NCBI RefSeq assembly: GCF_000429905.1
Contig: NZ_AUCT01000010.1
Location: 1-64,000 of the forward strand
Reading direction: 5' to 3'
Length of the DNA stretch: 64,000 nt
Source: Desulfatibacillum aliphaticivorans DSM 15576
Lineage (GTDB): Bacteria; Desulfobacterota; Desulfobacteria; Desulfobacterales; Desulfatibacillaceae
In this document: piece after piece, positions 26,704-36,964 of the stretch
Numbering within the stretch: position 1 is the first letter of the stretch
Layout: every line of letters begins with the position of its first letter
Notes under the pieces: model-generated
What the model was told of the DNA's origin: nothing
What the model saw: the letters and a program-made list of their open reading frames with translations, nothing else
Database searches by the model: none
Translations under genes and position numbers: made by a program

Positions 26704-29136
26704 CTACAGAACAGCGTCAGACGACTCACAGTTTTGCATTAAAGACTCATCCATAAGCGCAGTCTTGTCAGAAAATGTTTCTTGAGATGCGCGTATTGGT
26801 TCGGGATTAAGCAACGCAGCCTTTAGTTCCGGGCTAAAACTGTTGGTTTCAACAAGTATCTCAATCCATGCAGTGTAATCAGGATTCATGGTGCAACCAT
26901 CTCCAGACATTGATCCGAACATCATTTCCAGGAACATTTCCCCCTTTAGTATATCGTCGTTGACTATTTGTGTATTTTCTGAATCTTTAAATGTTCCAGG
27001 ACTGAACTCTTTTTCAATGAGACCGATATTTCTCATGGATCTCTGAGATCTACGCAGCATGGTTTGAGAAGTCTCTGGGTTGAAATAAACCTCATCCTTT
27101 AAGCCTTTCCACAGCCTTCTAACTTCATAAATATTTTCATTTTTTGCAAACTTTTCGGATGAAAAAGTTAATAGCGCCATAAGGAAGTTGCTTGATGTAG
27201 GGGCAAGTTTAACAGCCTCGCCATGAAGGCTGGACATTGCAATAAACCGGCTGAATTTTTCATTCCAAATATTGCGGTTTGCAAGGGGATCGAGTTCCAG
27301 TAACAACCCTTGCTTATCTACAGATTGGTCAAATTTTTTGACCAAATAGGAGTTCAGGAAAAATGAAAGAATTCCATCATCTTGTGGATAGACTTCTATA
27401 AGGTATTCTCCCGGCAGCAAGTACTCGTGTGGAATATCTGAAAAAACATGCTTCTTAGCTGTATATAATTCATTTAAATTGGAAGCCTTCTTGATGATCT
27501 TTAGATAAACATCGTTCGTAACAAGGCCTTTCAATTCCGACACATCAAATGAGAATGGAACTTTGACAAAAGCCTTCTTCGGTAAACGAATTTTTTCAAC
27601 CCCCCTGCTTCTGATTTGTGCATTAGTCAATTTCAGCCCTTTTATCTCTCCTTCAAAAAAATCATCGTCAAGGGACCATCCATAAACAATTTTCGAGTCG
27701 CCTTCCGTGTAGACCTTGAGCTTGACCTTGCCCTTCTTTTTAGTGGGCCTAAACATTTTGATATCGCCTAAAGAACTATCCACTGGAGCGGCCCGAAAAT
27801 CAAACCCCTGGGCAAGATCGTGCCCAATAAAATCTTGTATAATGACCTCTTTAAACTTCATGCTGGGCGGATAGTTTTCTTTAATGTCCGCCTTGAGTAA
27901 ATCTTCCAACTTTCCCGCCGTCCATTTCATCATACTCCCTACCGAAGTTAACTCCTCCGGGGGGCAAACGTTTTTCATAGCTGGCGTAATAGAGCCCCCC
28001 TGCCTTTGGTCGGCCTTAGAGTATAAGGTAATCTTGGGCTTTGCAAATGGATTGTGTGTGTTGCCTCTGTCTATCCGGGCAAAATAGTCTGCATCATCAA
28101 GGACATTTTCGAGCGAAAGTCCGGACAAAGTATAATACACCTTCGCCTCGATGCGCCTTAAATGCCCAGCTTCAATTTCATCAGGAATGTGTTTCTTAAA
28201 GATTTTAGGCCCAACCCCTTCGTTGGCCAATAGGCGAGTTGAAAAAGCTACTTTGACTTTAAAATCCTTTTTGGTGGAAACAATGCATACTTCTTGTTTT
28301 TTATCTTTAACTTCAAGATTATTACAAAGGCAGTCTATGAGGCCTTCTGTATTTGGAATGGTACCTCCTGATATCCCGGACGCTGGAACTTTAATTGGAA
28401 TCACCTCCAACCGAACTCTATTTCCATATTTGTCTTTCAGGCGAGCCAAACCGTCTTTTACAAGTTGCCTGTTGGTGCTGCAATTTTCAGGGATATCCCA
28501 ATGATTCTTTTTACATTTAGTAACGTGATTTCGACTATATCGTATATCATCAAACAAGCTGTCTTTATTTGAATTGTAGCTTTCTGGCTTTTGGTTCCAG
28601 TCATGGAGATAGAATACAATCTTTCGATCTTCCTTTTCAGTGAGCCATGATTCCAAGCGGGTAAGATAGTTTATTAGATCGTCGTATTCCTTTTCTTCAA
28701 AATAAAAGGGCTTACGATTAACCTGATAATCAGGCTCCATGTCGCTGATAACTAAAATCTTGTCAATTTCATCAAAAATGTTCTTTTCTCTTAAATAATC
28801 TTCCGCCATTTTTAAACTGCCGTCAATCTTGGTGTAATTATCATTAAATGCAAATACTTTTTTTATTGTTTCCATTTTTTTACTTTTTGAACTTTTAATT
28901 ATGGGGAATATATTCCTCTCTACATCACAATCCCCTACAGGGGCGAACCAAGTGGGCCCACTGATGACCGACATAATTGCCAGCAAGTTCTCCTGATAAT
29001 TTTCACTCAATTCGGTCTTAATTGAACCCGAATTATCTAAAAACACTAATGTGTTAGCGCATGCAATCTTTGAGTAGAATATGGCCAGAGCAACGGCATA
29101 CAATATGAAAAGAGTTTTCCTTATTGTTACATACAT
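26704..29136 (-). CDS. Exported von Willebrand factor A domain protein
   Basis: An 810-residue protein with an N-terminal signal or anchor (about 7-27) followed at once by the A-domain MIDAS motif LDNSGSI (Asp34, Ser36, Ser38) and later VISDMEPD, both required for metal-dependent adhesion sites. The rest is strand-rich with no named domain, and ends in helices. The ATG lies inside the end of the ATPase gene (ATGTATGTAA) behind ggagagg, so the two are coupled. Exported VWA proteins typically bind partner proteins under metal control; here it may link the transporter to the helical-repeat proteins encoded downstream. Confidence 0.85.
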   Translation of the reverse strand: MYVTIRKTLFILYAVALAIFYSKIACANTLVFLDNSGSIKTELSENYQENLLAIMSVISGPTWFAPVGDCDVERNIFPIIKSSKSKKMETIKKVFAFNDNYTKIDGSLKMAEDYLREKNIFDEIDKILVISDMEPDYQVNRKPFYFEEKEYDDLINYLTRLESWLTEKEDRKIVFYLHDWNQKPESYNSNKDSLFDDIRYSRNHVTKCKKNHWDIPENCSTNRQLVKDGLARLKDKYGNRVRLEVIPIKVPASGISGGTIPNTEGLIDCLCNNLEVKDKKQEVCIVSTKKDFKVKVAFSTRLLANEGVGPKIFKKHIPDEIEAGHLRRIEAKVYYTLSGLSLENVLDDADYFARIDRGNTHNPFAKPKITLYSKADQRQGGSITPAMKNVCPPEELTSVGSMMKWTAGKLEDLLKADIKENYPPSMKFKEVIIQDFIGHDLAQGFDFRAAPVDSSLGDIKMFRPTKKKGKVKLKVYTEGDSKIVYGWSLDDDFFEGEIKGLKLTNAQIRSRGVEKIRLPKKAFVKVPFSFDVSELKGLVTNDVYLKIIKKASNLNELYTAKKHVFSDIPHEYLLPGEYLIEVYPQDDGILSFFLNSYLVKKFDQSVDKQGLLLELDPLANRNIWNEKFSRFIAMSSLHGEAVKLAPTSSNFLMALLTFSSEKFAKNENIYEVRRLWKGLKDEVYFNPETSQTMLRRSQRSMRNIGLIEKEFSPGTFKDSENTQIVNDDILKGEMFLEMMFGSMSGDGCTMNPDYTAWIEILVETNSFSPELKAALLNPEPIRASQETFSDKTALMDESLMQNCESSDAVL

Positions 29137-30932
29137 ATTCCAACCTCTCCTTTTTCTTTAAGGGCCGCATGAATGCATCCCGGCCTATTTATATTATCGC
29201 ACACATAGTACTTGGCATAAATACAACCACTATAGTCATCACCATTACTAAGGTTCCGCTCCATATTGTGATCAGGCTCCACACCTTGTAAAAACTTACC
29301 ATAATAAGGATTCAACAGGGAGGGCTCCTCTTGTTCAGTTGCATTTTCATCAGAAGACAATTTAATGAGTTCGCTTTTTGACAGTTTTTCGTGGAGTAAA
29401 AACCCTTTAAACATAACTCTAAAGCTGTTGCACAGTCTGGTTATAAAACCTATATCATGACTCACCGCCAGAATAGAGGTATTGTATTGGATTGCAAAAT
29501 TATCCAAAACAGTCACCAAAAGGTTTTCATTTTCCTGGTCAAGCCCTCGGGAAATTTCATCCAACAGAAGCAGCTTGGGCTCTTTAGCTGCGGCCGCATC
29601 ATAGATATTCATAAACAACAGGGCTCGTAACAGGGAAAAACGGCGAGCTTGGCCCATTGAAAGAAGCGTCATCTGTTTTTTCCTGAATTCACATAGCTCT
29701 TTGCTACCAGAGAAAAGATTGAGATCGGAACCCAATTCCTCAAACTTTTTATCAAACAAATTTTTGGGAGCTTTTATTCTGCTTTGAATTCTATCCAGAT
29801 TCTTCTTGACCGTTTCATTGGGGGCGAGTGCGCCGGTAGTGTCTTGAAACACCATTTGAATTCTACGACAGCGAGGCAGCATGGGTTGTGTTATGACTGG
29901 CTCCAAGCCGTCTCTGAAAGAAAACTCACTCAAAAGTCTTGATTTATAATCCGATTTACTAAATAAACTTCCGGCGATTCTTAACAATGTGGTTTTGCCA
30001 GACCCTGATTCACCAATCAACCCCAAACGCTGGCCATTTCGTAATTGTAGGTCATCCAGTTCCCAAAGACAGAAATCCTTGTTGCTGTTATAAACTGAGA
30101 AAGAACCATCGACTTTCAATCTATATATCACTGGATTTTGTTTAAATAAGTCACCGTCATCCAGGGTAGGGCAGTTTTTTGAACGGCCGCTTGGAAGGAT
30201 CTCGCAGTCTTTATAGTCTTTTACGGCCTCCTTCTTCACCAGTCGCCCATGATCTATTTTATAATGCCTTAATTTTTTGGATTTTAACCATTCCCATTCC
30301 TTCCATTTATGGGTAACTAAAATCACCGTCCACTCAGGATCGTCAAAAAAATGTTCAATGGCCGTCACGGTAGCCCTGAATGATATACGGTCAATATCGG
30401 TTAATGGCTCGTCAAGAATTAAAATTCTTCGCTTTGATTTCTCGTGGTTGCGCTTGGCAAACATGAGAGATACCCGTTGGCACTCCCCCCCACTACAGTC
30501 TTTTGGCATTCTTGTGGCAATATATTGTTTATTCAGCAATAGTTCTCTATAGTCTTCATCACTACCAGGGCACTGCGCTTCTATTGCCCTATAGGGATGC
30601 AAACTGTTGACAGCGTCCTGAAATACCACCCTGCACGATTTATACATATTAGTTTGATTAATATAATCTTTGTATTGAAGCCAGGGCCCGGAACCTCCTT
30701 GCCGAAATTCTCCATTAACCATACTTGCAGGAGCTATTCCCAGTAAGGTTTTCAGGAAAAAGGATTTGCCTTCACCAGATCCCCCAGTAATCAAAACCTT
30801 GTCGCCTTGGTTAAGCACAAAACCCTTTCCCTTTTTATCGTGCGGATGCTCTTCATCGTTAGTGATGCTCAGCACGAAACCACTTCTTCTGGGAATCATT
30901 TCAAGTAGTCTAATATGTAATATTTCAGTCAT
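29127..30932 (-). CDS. Fused double ABC ATPase, divergent Opp/Dpp D-F type
   Basis: A 601-residue cytosolic protein with two nucleotide-binding domains in one chain. Domain one: Walker A GGSGEGKS (50-57), signature SGGECQ (147-152), Walker B ILILDEP (about 170). Domain two: Walker A GESGSGKT (307-314), an LSMGQARR signature, LLLLDEIS Walker B and VSHD H-loop. The second signature is degenerate (SMGQ for SGGQ). The C-terminal tail has CIYAKYYVC and PGCIHA, reminiscent of the cysteine/proline tail of OppD/OppF. Fusion of the two ATPases occurs in some peptide transporters. It overlaps the permease gene by eight bases (ATGACTGA). It should power the two adjacent permeases. Confidence 0.9.
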   Translation of the reverse strand: MTEILHIRLLEMIPRRSGFVLSITNDEEHPHDKKGKGFVLNQGDKVLITGGSGEGKSFFLKTLLGIAPASMVNGEFRQGGSGPWLQYKDYINQTNMYKSCRVVFQDAVNSLHPYRAIEAQCPGSDEDYRELLLNKQYIATRMPKDCSGGECQRVSLMFAKRNHEKSKRRILILDEPLTDIDRISFRATVTAIEHFFDDPEWTVILVTHKWKEWEWLKSKKLRHYKIDHGRLVKKEAVKDYKDCEILPSGRSKNCPTLDDGDLFKQNPVIYRLKVDGSFSVYNSNKDFCLWELDDLQLRNGQRLGLIGESGSGKTTLLRIAGSLFSKSDYKSRLLSEFSFRDGLEPVITQPMLPRCRRIQMVFQDTTGALAPNETVKKNLDRIQSRIKAPKNLFDKKFEELGSDLNLFSGSKELCEFRKKQMTLLSMGQARRFSLLRALLFMNIYDAAAAKEPKLLLLDEISRGLDQENENLLVTVLDNFAIQYNTSILAVSHDIGFITRLCNSFRVMFKGFLLHEKLSKSELIKLSSDENATEQEEPSLLNPYYGKFLQGVEPDHNMERNLSNGDDYSGCIYAKYYVCDNINRPGCIHAALKEKGEVGICM

Positions 30933-32148
30933 CCCTTTGCAACTCGCTTAAATCAAAGAAAATGAAGGTTAATAGCAAAAGAAAAAATATTGCCATACTG
31001 TTCATTTTACGGTAATAGTTGACAATGCCATCATAAAATAAGGTCTCATGCTCAACCGGATGTAAGAAGTTATAAGAGGATGATTCCAGTTGTTTAGCCT
31101 TTTCTGAGTCCTTTTTATTTTTCTTTGCCTGAGACAAATAGTGTCTTAATTCCTTTCTTTGGTCTGGATCAATGATTGCATAATGGTGACGCAACATGAA
31201 CGCGGCCTTGTTAGAGGCATTTTCATCCTCGAGAGTTTTAACCTCAAGCAGAAAATCTCGGAAATTCTTCCCCTCTCTATTCTGGGCCTTGGATAATGTA
31301 TTCAGGTAATCAACTTGATTATAGTAGTATCCTCCTGTACAAAAAACAGAGTTCTCTTTTATTGGATCATTATATGGAGCAATAATGCTAAAAGAAAAAT
31401 CTAGAATCATAATAAAAACAGCCACGTACAAAACATGCCGAATAAATGTCCTAAACAAAAACTGACGATAAAATAAATCAAAGCATAGTCGAAAATTACC
31501 AATCCCCATCATTCTTTCGGCATCAAACAATCCCGTCTTTCTAATAGCCAAAATTCGACGTCGATTTTGCCTTAATAAGAAACTGAACAGAAAAAGGCCG
31601 AAGCCAGTAAAAACGATTAATATATATAACCAGTTTGGAGCGCCATATTTTCGAACCAATCCCCTGGCAAAAACAATAAACAATAAAGCCCACAATATGT
31701 ACGGAACAGAGTCAAAGAGATCTGCCAAAATAGATCCGATTCTCTTGAAGCTATAATGCCTGCTTTCCTCACATATAAAGGCAAAAACAAAAGAAAATGC
31801 TGCTATTAACAAAGCTGCAAATCCGATTTGACAAAAGGTAAAGCCCCAAGATTTAAAATACTTGTACCTAATTGAGCGTGCTGCGGCAGGCCCCATTGTT
31901 TCAACAGTCAGGCCGTGGAATTCATAAAAAAAATTTTCTACGCCCTCTCCTGGCGTCTCCCTTTTGGAGTTAAGGTATGGTAAAAAGGACTGGCTATTAG
32001 AAGTTTTTTGGAAAAATATGGATTTTACTGCGCTTTGAGTTACGTTCTCTAAAGAATTAAAATAGTTAAAACTGGAATAAACAACTAACAAGATGCCAAT
32101 AGATAACAGTACAAACCTAATAACCTTTATATCGCCTAAACCAATCAT
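30925..32148 (-). CDS. Divergent OppC/DppC-like permease
   Basis: A 407-residue membrane protein with about six hydrophobic helices (near 12-30, 105-125, 145-163, 172-192, 235-258, 385-402). LADLFDSVPYILWALLFI resembles the LLDALQSIP..LLAL segment of OppC permeases, and the cytosolic stretch RKTGLFDAERMMGIG...LFYRQFL has the spacing of the EAA coupling loop that contacts the ATPase. A roughly 130-residue insertion before the last helix is unusual for the family. It lies between the second permease and the fused ATPase, with ggaggt nine bases before the start. Confidence 0.75.
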   Translation of the reverse strand: MIGLGDIKVIRFVLLSIGILLVVYSSFNYFNSLENVTQSAVKSIFFQKTSNSQSFLPYLNSKRETPGEGVENFFYEFHGLTVETMGPAAARSIRYKYFKSWGFTFCQIGFAALLIAAFSFVFAFICEESRHYSFKRIGSILADLFDSVPYILWALLFIVFARGLVRKYGAPNWLYILIVFTGFGLFLFSFLLRQNRRRILAIRKTGLFDAERMMGIGNFRLCFDLFYRQFLFRTFIRHVLYVAVFIMILDFSFSIIAPYNDPIKENSVFCTGGYYYNQVDYLNTLSKAQNREGKNFRDFLLEVKTLEDENASNKAAFMLRHHYAIIDPDQRKELRHYLSQAKKNKKDSEKAKQLESSSYNFLHPVEHETLFYDGIVNYYRKMNSMAIFFLLLLTFIFFDLSELQRDD

Positions 32149-32182
32149 TGAGATACGACCTCCAGGTGGAGCAGCTCATGGA

Positions 32183-33031
32183 TCAAACGAGCATACTCCT
32201 CTTTGACTCCCATGCATAAAGGCATGTGTCCAGAAAAATTTTTAATGGCATAATAACGAGGGCCATACTTAAAAGATATGTAAAAAACTGTGCATAAGAC
32301 GCATCTTCCATAGCAAATCGCAAAAGGTCGCCAACGACCCCTCCCGCGGCATCGGTCTCCCCTTGCAATAAGTAATCAGTGAACACAGTAAAAGAGAACA
32401 AGTATAAGAGCAAGGGGGACGTATTGCCCAGAAAAATCCAAAGCACTCTCTCTTTCAAGTAGTGAATTTTAGCCCCTCTCGGGCCAAGATATGAAGGCAG
32501 TTTATAAGGAGCCGATACAACATACAATTTTTTATACTCAGTAACTATTTCAAAAACAAATGTATAGAGAAAAAAATATAAAAGTGCATTGGATAGTAAA
32601 AGTGAAAGTGTTTTTGACCAAAAGATGCTTTCTCCAAACCAGGAATACAACGGGTCAACGTAACATACAATTGGTTTTGAACTGAAATATAAAAGACAAA
32701 AAAAGCTCGCAATTCCGAACATCAATGAAATCCGGACATGTACTTTTTTTATTCCAATTGAGGCAAATATACCAATAAGAAATGCGACTATCCAAAATAT
32801 TACAAAAGCCCAAAAAACATCCTGTAACGTCCGAAAAGCAGCTTTAAAAGCATCCCAAACCATATAAATATCTGCAGTTTTACTAATCACCGTTACAGTT
32901 ACTAAAGATATCGCCATTATGCCTGTTGCCGCCACCTTCCACTTGCAATATTTCAAAGCTGCAAGTATATGCGGCAAGATGCTCAGAACATGTTGATCTG
33001 GCGCGTTATTTTTCAATTCTTCAACCTCCAT
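32183..33031 (-). CDS. Divergent OppB-like permease / polytopic membrane protein
   Basis: A 282-residue integral membrane protein with about six helices (near 30-50, 65-92, 98-120, 140-165, 195-220, 245-272). Residues LKERVLWIFLGNTSPLLLYLFSFTVFTDYLLQGETDAAGG match the final helices of OppB permeases, where the substrate channel ends in an E...T..G loop, but no clear EAA loop is visible. The start overlaps the end of the binding-protein gene by 19 bases. Identity as the second permease rests mostly on context. Confidence 0.65.
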   Translation of the reverse strand: MEVEELKNNAPDQHVLSILPHILAALKYCKWKVAATGIMAISLVTVTVISKTADIYMVWDAFKAAFRTLQDVFWAFVIFWIVAFLIGIFASIGIKKVHVRISLMFGIASFFCLLYFSSKPIVCYVDPLYSWFGESIFWSKTLSLLLSNALLYFFLYTFVFEIVTEYKKLYVVSAPYKLPSYLGPRGAKIHYLKERVLWIFLGNTSPLLLYLFSFTVFTDYLLQGETDAAGGVVGDLLRFAMEDASYAQFFTYLLSMALVIMPLKIFLDTCLYAWESKRSMLV

Positions 33032-34653
33032 GACCTAATATTGTAAAATGGCATTACTTTTCTTTCATCATTACATTCGCATTCCCTTTTTAAATTTACG
33101 TCGAACAGGTCTCTGCGTTTAAACCTGCCAACAACTGCTACGGGAAAGGTTTCTCCAACAATAATCCCAAATTTAGAAACCCCGTCAGTGCCACCGGCTA
33201 TGCATGCATCAATTTCATCTGACTCGACAACATCATTGGGAACTCCCAAAATATTAAGGGAGCTTCCGTCTTTTACAAACAACATGTATTTATGCCTAGA
33301 ACGTCCGTAAAAAAATATATCGAAATTCATATCAAATTCTTTTTCTTCAATGATGGAGTTGTAGCCCCTTCTTCCTGTCACTGGTGGTTCAAAGGAGAAA
33401 TTGACAATCCCTTCCCATATTTGATTTAGTTCCTCGGTCATTTTTTCAAAATCGTTTTTTTCGAAAGCATAGTCAATCTCTGGGGAATAATATATTTTTA
33501 TTTTGAGGTTTTTAACATCCCCATGTTTCTTTGCAAATTTTTGGGCTTCCTTTCTCGTTTCATGAAAAGAAGGTGCGTTCATTCCGTTCTTCTGATCAAA
33601 ACTTTCGTAAAGGAACACCCCTGGGGTAAGGTTTTCAACTTCATCACTTGATTCTTCTTGCCCTAGATTATCGTCAATCTTGATACCGCGCATTTTCCGT
33701 TTAATCGGTGAAAGATTCCAGACAGAATGTGTGAATATCGCTCTAAACTCTAAAGACAAAAAAAGATCCTCAAACTTTTCGCTATCATAATTGAAGCCGA
33801 TATAGGTAAAACTATCAAGGTCTGGAGAAGCTTTGAACTCGTAAATATCGGGTGACACGGGTAGGGTGCTGGGAACTGAGAGTATTACATTTGGTCGTCT
33901 CTTGACATCACTAAGGGTTGTGGTCATCTCTTTTCGGAGATCATAATAGTTGAATTTGACGTTAGAAATATTTGTTTTCTGAGGATCTCTGGATGAAAGA
34001 GAAAGTTTTCTTGAATCGATGTCGCTAATTTTGTAATACCCTCCTGTAGCTTTATTATATATATCAATTCCCCCTTTCCCTACGATCGTCTGCGAATAAA
34101 AATCATTTGAAGCACAACGAAGTATGGGAAAATCTAAAATATTCATTAACACCCACGATTGGGCGCTTTTTGTATAATCTGCATACAATCTATTCCCATC
34201 AACTCTGAAGCGAAGTGCATGGTAAGGATTTTTGGGAACTTGTTTGATTTGTTCAACTGTATACGCAACGTCATTTATGGATAGTGCTGTGCTCGCGCAA
34301 TTTGGACATTCATCATTGTTCAGGTCTAAAGTGAGAAAATTTGACCCATTTCGTGGTTCGTTTGCCTTCCCTTTGGCTTGGCAAATAGCACTACGTAAAA
34401 ATGCGTTTTCGGACTCCGGGTCATCCAAACAACTTCTTGCATACAAAGTTTCCGTAGTGAATTGATTTAACACAAAAGATGGGTAACTTGCGTATTGAAG
34501 TGGATTCCAATCTGATGTGTATTGTATGGTTGATATACTTAACTCTACAGAGTCATTTGGTTCTATACCCAGAGCGAAATCTCCCCCTATCAGCAATATA
34601 GTCAAAGTAACCATTACATTTATCGCCGTTGACCTCCAACAAGATCTTATCAT
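33013..34653 (-). CDS. Periplasmic solute-binding protein, family 5 (Opp/Dpp-like), divergent
   Basis: A 546-residue exported protein with a signal peptide (about 8-30). The pattern WNPLQYASYPSFVLNQFTTETLY, then DVAYTVEQIKQVPKNPYHAL, SP.LP.SPD.YEF, and FTYIGFNYDSEKFEDLFLSLEFRAIFTHSV follows the order of conserved segments in SBP_bac_5 peptide-binding proteins (where the last is normally YYGFN...PFDD.RVRQAI). The ATP-transporter genes downstream support the call. It is highly divergent, with cysteines in place of the usual hydrophobics and a short C-terminal lobe, so the ligand may not be an ordinary peptide. It has gggag seven bases before the start. Confidence 0.72.
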   Translation of the reverse strand: MIRSCWRSTAINVMVTLTILLIGGDFALGIEPNDSVELSISTIQYTSDWNPLQYASYPSFVLNQFTTETLYARSCLDDPESENAFLRSAICQAKGKANEPRNGSNFLTLDLNNDECPNCASTALSINDVAYTVEQIKQVPKNPYHALRFRVDGNRLYADYTKSAQSWVLMNILDFPILRCASNDFYSQTIVGKGGIDIYNKATGGYYKISDIDSRKLSLSSRDPQKTNISNVKFNYYDLRKEMTTTLSDVKRRPNVILSVPSTLPVSPDIYEFKASPDLDSFTYIGFNYDSEKFEDLFLSLEFRAIFTHSVWNLSPIKRKMRGIKIDDNLGQEESSDEVENLTPGVFLYESFDQKNGMNAPSFHETRKEAQKFAKKHGDVKNLKIKIYYSPEIDYAFEKNDFEKMTEELNQIWEGIVNFSFEPPVTGRRGYNSIIEEKEFDMNFDIFFYGRSRHKYMLFVKDGSSLNILGVPNDVVESDEIDACIAGGTDGVSKFGIIVGETFPVAVVGRFKRRDLFDVNLKRECECNDERKVMPFYNIRSWRLKN

Positions 34654-34690
34654 AAGTTGTCTCCCAAGCTCCTTATATTGTATAAATCCC

Positions 34691-35650
34691 TCAATTATGC
34701 AATACCAGTTTACTTCTCCATAAAATATCTTCTAATTGCTGCAACTCAGGATATCTTTTTTTTAAGTCATCCCGCGGGTAAAAAAACTCCTGTAGCACCA
34801 ACCCAGGATTTCTAAAAGCAGCAAGCCGGGCATATTCCATATAGTAACAGGTGAAAAATTCAGATTTTTTTATCTCGAATGGTCGATTCCGCGGGTTCGC
34901 CAAGTATAAGTTAATTCCCCCAAAAGAATCCTCCGAGGAAAATTGATTATAGAATTCCCTTAAGTAAGGATTCGTAACTTCTGTTAGGGGCCATTCAACA
35001 CTCTTATCACAAACATTCAGGACGTTTGTAATGAAGTAAACCAGAAAATTGTGAATTTCGGCTTCCCTTCCTGTTGCATTAGCATCCAATATTGCAAGTT
35101 CAGAGCAGTATTTTTCATCAACAAGATTTTGAAGTTCGGCAATCGCTGGTTCTAATCGGCGTGGATCCTCCAAATGGAAATTAATTTCGGGGTTGTCATA
35201 TGGCTCTAAATAGTCGCCTTCAGAAGTGCTATCGATTATTGCCCGAGCATTGGCCACGTACAATTCAATCTTCTCTTTATCTTTGATACTTATTGCCTTC
35301 AAGTTGTGAGAACTATGCTCCACGATCTCAGTCTTTTCATTGAGATAGGCTTCAAGAACTTCGGCATGACACCGGACTAACAATTCATAAATAGTTTTTT
35401 TAACAAACAAATCAGTTATTTCCTGTGGAACATCTAATAGTTTAACATCGTCTACAGGATATGCTTTTTTAGAAATGTAAGATTCAGCATTATTCGCTCC
35501 GTGTTTTCCATCAGAGACAGTATTTGTAACTGAAGGACTTTCCTTTAAATTAAGACCTTTCTCAACATTCTGAAAGTGAATGACTATTGCGACAAGCAGT
35601 AGAGTAAACGTCGTAGTTGCAACTGCTATAAACCACGCTCCCCGCTTCAT
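34691..35650 (-). CDS. Membrane-anchored hypothetical protein
   Basis: A 319-residue protein with an N-terminal hydrophobic segment (MKRGAWFIAVATTTFTLLLVAIVIHF) that anchors or exports it, then a mainly helical soluble domain. No family is recognised. The start overlaps the stop of the beta-propeller gene (ATGA) with ggagga upstream, so the two are translated together. Placed directly before the solute-binding protein gene, it may be an accessory to the transporter. Nothing catalytic is evident. Confidence 0.7.
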   Translation of the reverse strand: MKRGAWFIAVATTTFTLLLVAIVIHFQNVEKGLNLKESPSVTNTVSDGKHGANNAESYISKKAYPVDDVKLLDVPQEITDLFVKKTIYELLVRCHAEVLEAYLNEKTEIVEHSSHNLKAISIKDKEKIELYVANARAIIDSTSEGDYLEPYDNPEINFHLEDPRRLEPAIAELQNLVDEKYCSELAILDANATGREAEIHNFLVYFITNVLNVCDKSVEWPLTEVTNPYLREFYNQFSSEDSFGGINLYLANPRNRPFEIKKSEFFTCYYMEYARLAAFRNPGLVLQEFFYPRDDLKKRYPELQQLEDILWRSKLVLHN

Positions 35651-36963
35651 AATGTTTCCTCCAAAATTTTAAAAATCAGTATATTAGTAGAGGAACTGCT
35701 TGGCCTACCTTGCAACTTCTGCTTGACCGACGCTTGAACTGCCAGAAAATTCTCCCCCTTATAAGAAAATGGATACACCCAAGAAACATGATTAAGCGTT
35801 ATTAATGTCTCCCCATCGCTTTTCGCCCAAACTTGCTGGTATAAAAAATGATCGCTAATCCATTCCGCCCGTTTCTCTAATATTTCCTGGTCATTTCTTC
35901 CCTCAATATCGTCCAAACGGTTTCGAATTTTTTTGTAAGCATTGCAAACACTAAAGCTATTGGGAAATCCAAGCTCGTCTTCACTGCATTTAGGGCCACA
36001 TTTTATCCGAAACACCTTCAAACTGTCGCCCATCTTAGTAAAATATAATTCATCTCCAAGCCAAGCAAATGAATTGGGGTATAGAAAGTAATTATCAGCC
36101 CTGCAGTCATAGACATTTACGCGTGCAACAGTTTGCACGGGTTCTTTAAGATTCACGATATCATAAATGTATAATCCCCAGATATTGTTTTTGTCCACAT
36201 AGGCAACCGCCAAATACTCCCCAGATTGTGAAAATCTCGGGTAAAATATCGGATTTTCACTTTTCAGAACCCTCTGGCTTCCTTTTTCGTGAATACAAAC
36301 GCGGGGAAAGTTGTTTAAATCATGGTATGAAACAGCATACTTTTTCCCATCAGGATGCATGTCAAAATCAAAAAGACCTTCTGAGTTGTCAATTGTTTGT
36401 TTTTTCCCTTTTTGATCATACAAGTAATCATGACTAATAAAAGTAACCTTGTTTTTCGATTTCATCAATGTAACTGGTCTTTCATCTGAATTCATTATAG
36501 GCAAAGAAATCGGACGATTATCTGGAATACTTTTAAATATAAAATTATTGTCAACATCCTCCCAAAATATGGGTCCCCGAGAAAAAGAAACAAGCCTACC
36601 CGGAGAAGGGACTTGATCCAAAAAACTTACCTTCTCTTGATTGATTTTAATCTCAGGGTGAACCATAGCAGGCTCGAGGGCGCAAAAACCTGATTTGTCA
36701 GGCCCCATGACATGGTCTAAGTCATACGCAAAAAGCCTTCCTCCATCTGACGCCAAATCGATAAACATCAAGTAGTCGTCAGCAACAAAAGGGAATTTTA
36801 AACGGCCGCCTTCTGACAGCCAAGAAGGTGGAACGTTCTTTTTTGATACGTAACACCCAGTCTTGTACTCAACCTCAACTCCTATGGCATTGCCAGCGAA
36901 GACTGCTGCCATGAAGAAGACGAATAGCCCCCATTTAGACATTGCGTTGGAACATATCCTCAT
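35647..36963 (-). CDS. Exported beta-propeller-like protein (TolB/WD40 type)
   Basis: A 438-residue protein with a signal peptide (about 10-28, ending near AIGVEVE). The body repeats short blades with motifs like LFDFDMHPDGKKYAVSYHD, IFYPRFSQSGEYLAVAYVD and SFAWLGDELYFTK, the S.DG...A pattern of TolB/PD40 propellers. It therefore resembles the propeller of the Tol system, which fits the ExbB/ExbD-like genes earlier in the operon. It starts two bases after the caspase-like gene's stop, behind gagagg. Role presumably protein binding in the periplasm. Confidence 0.75.
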   Translation of the reverse strand: MRICSNAMSKWGLFVFFMAAVFAGNAIGVEVEYKTGCYVSKKNVPPSWLSEGGRLKFPFVADDYLMFIDLASDGGRLFAYDLDHVMGPDKSGFCALEPAMVHPEIKINQEKVSFLDQVPSPGRLVSFSRGPIFWEDVDNNFIFKSIPDNRPISLPIMNSDERPVTLMKSKNKVTFISHDYLYDQKGKKQTIDNSEGLFDFDMHPDGKKYAVSYHDLNNFPRVCIHEKGSQRVLKSENPIFYPRFSQSGEYLAVAYVDKNNIWGLYIYDIVNLKEPVQTVARVNVYDCRADNYFLYPNSFAWLGDELYFTKMGDSLKVFRIKCGPKCSEDELGFPNSFSVCNAYKKIRNRLDDIEGRNDQEILEKRAEWISDHFLYQQVWAKSDGETLITLNHVSWVYPFSYKGENFLAVQASVKQKLQGRPSSSSTNILIFKILEETL

Positions 36964-36964
36964 G

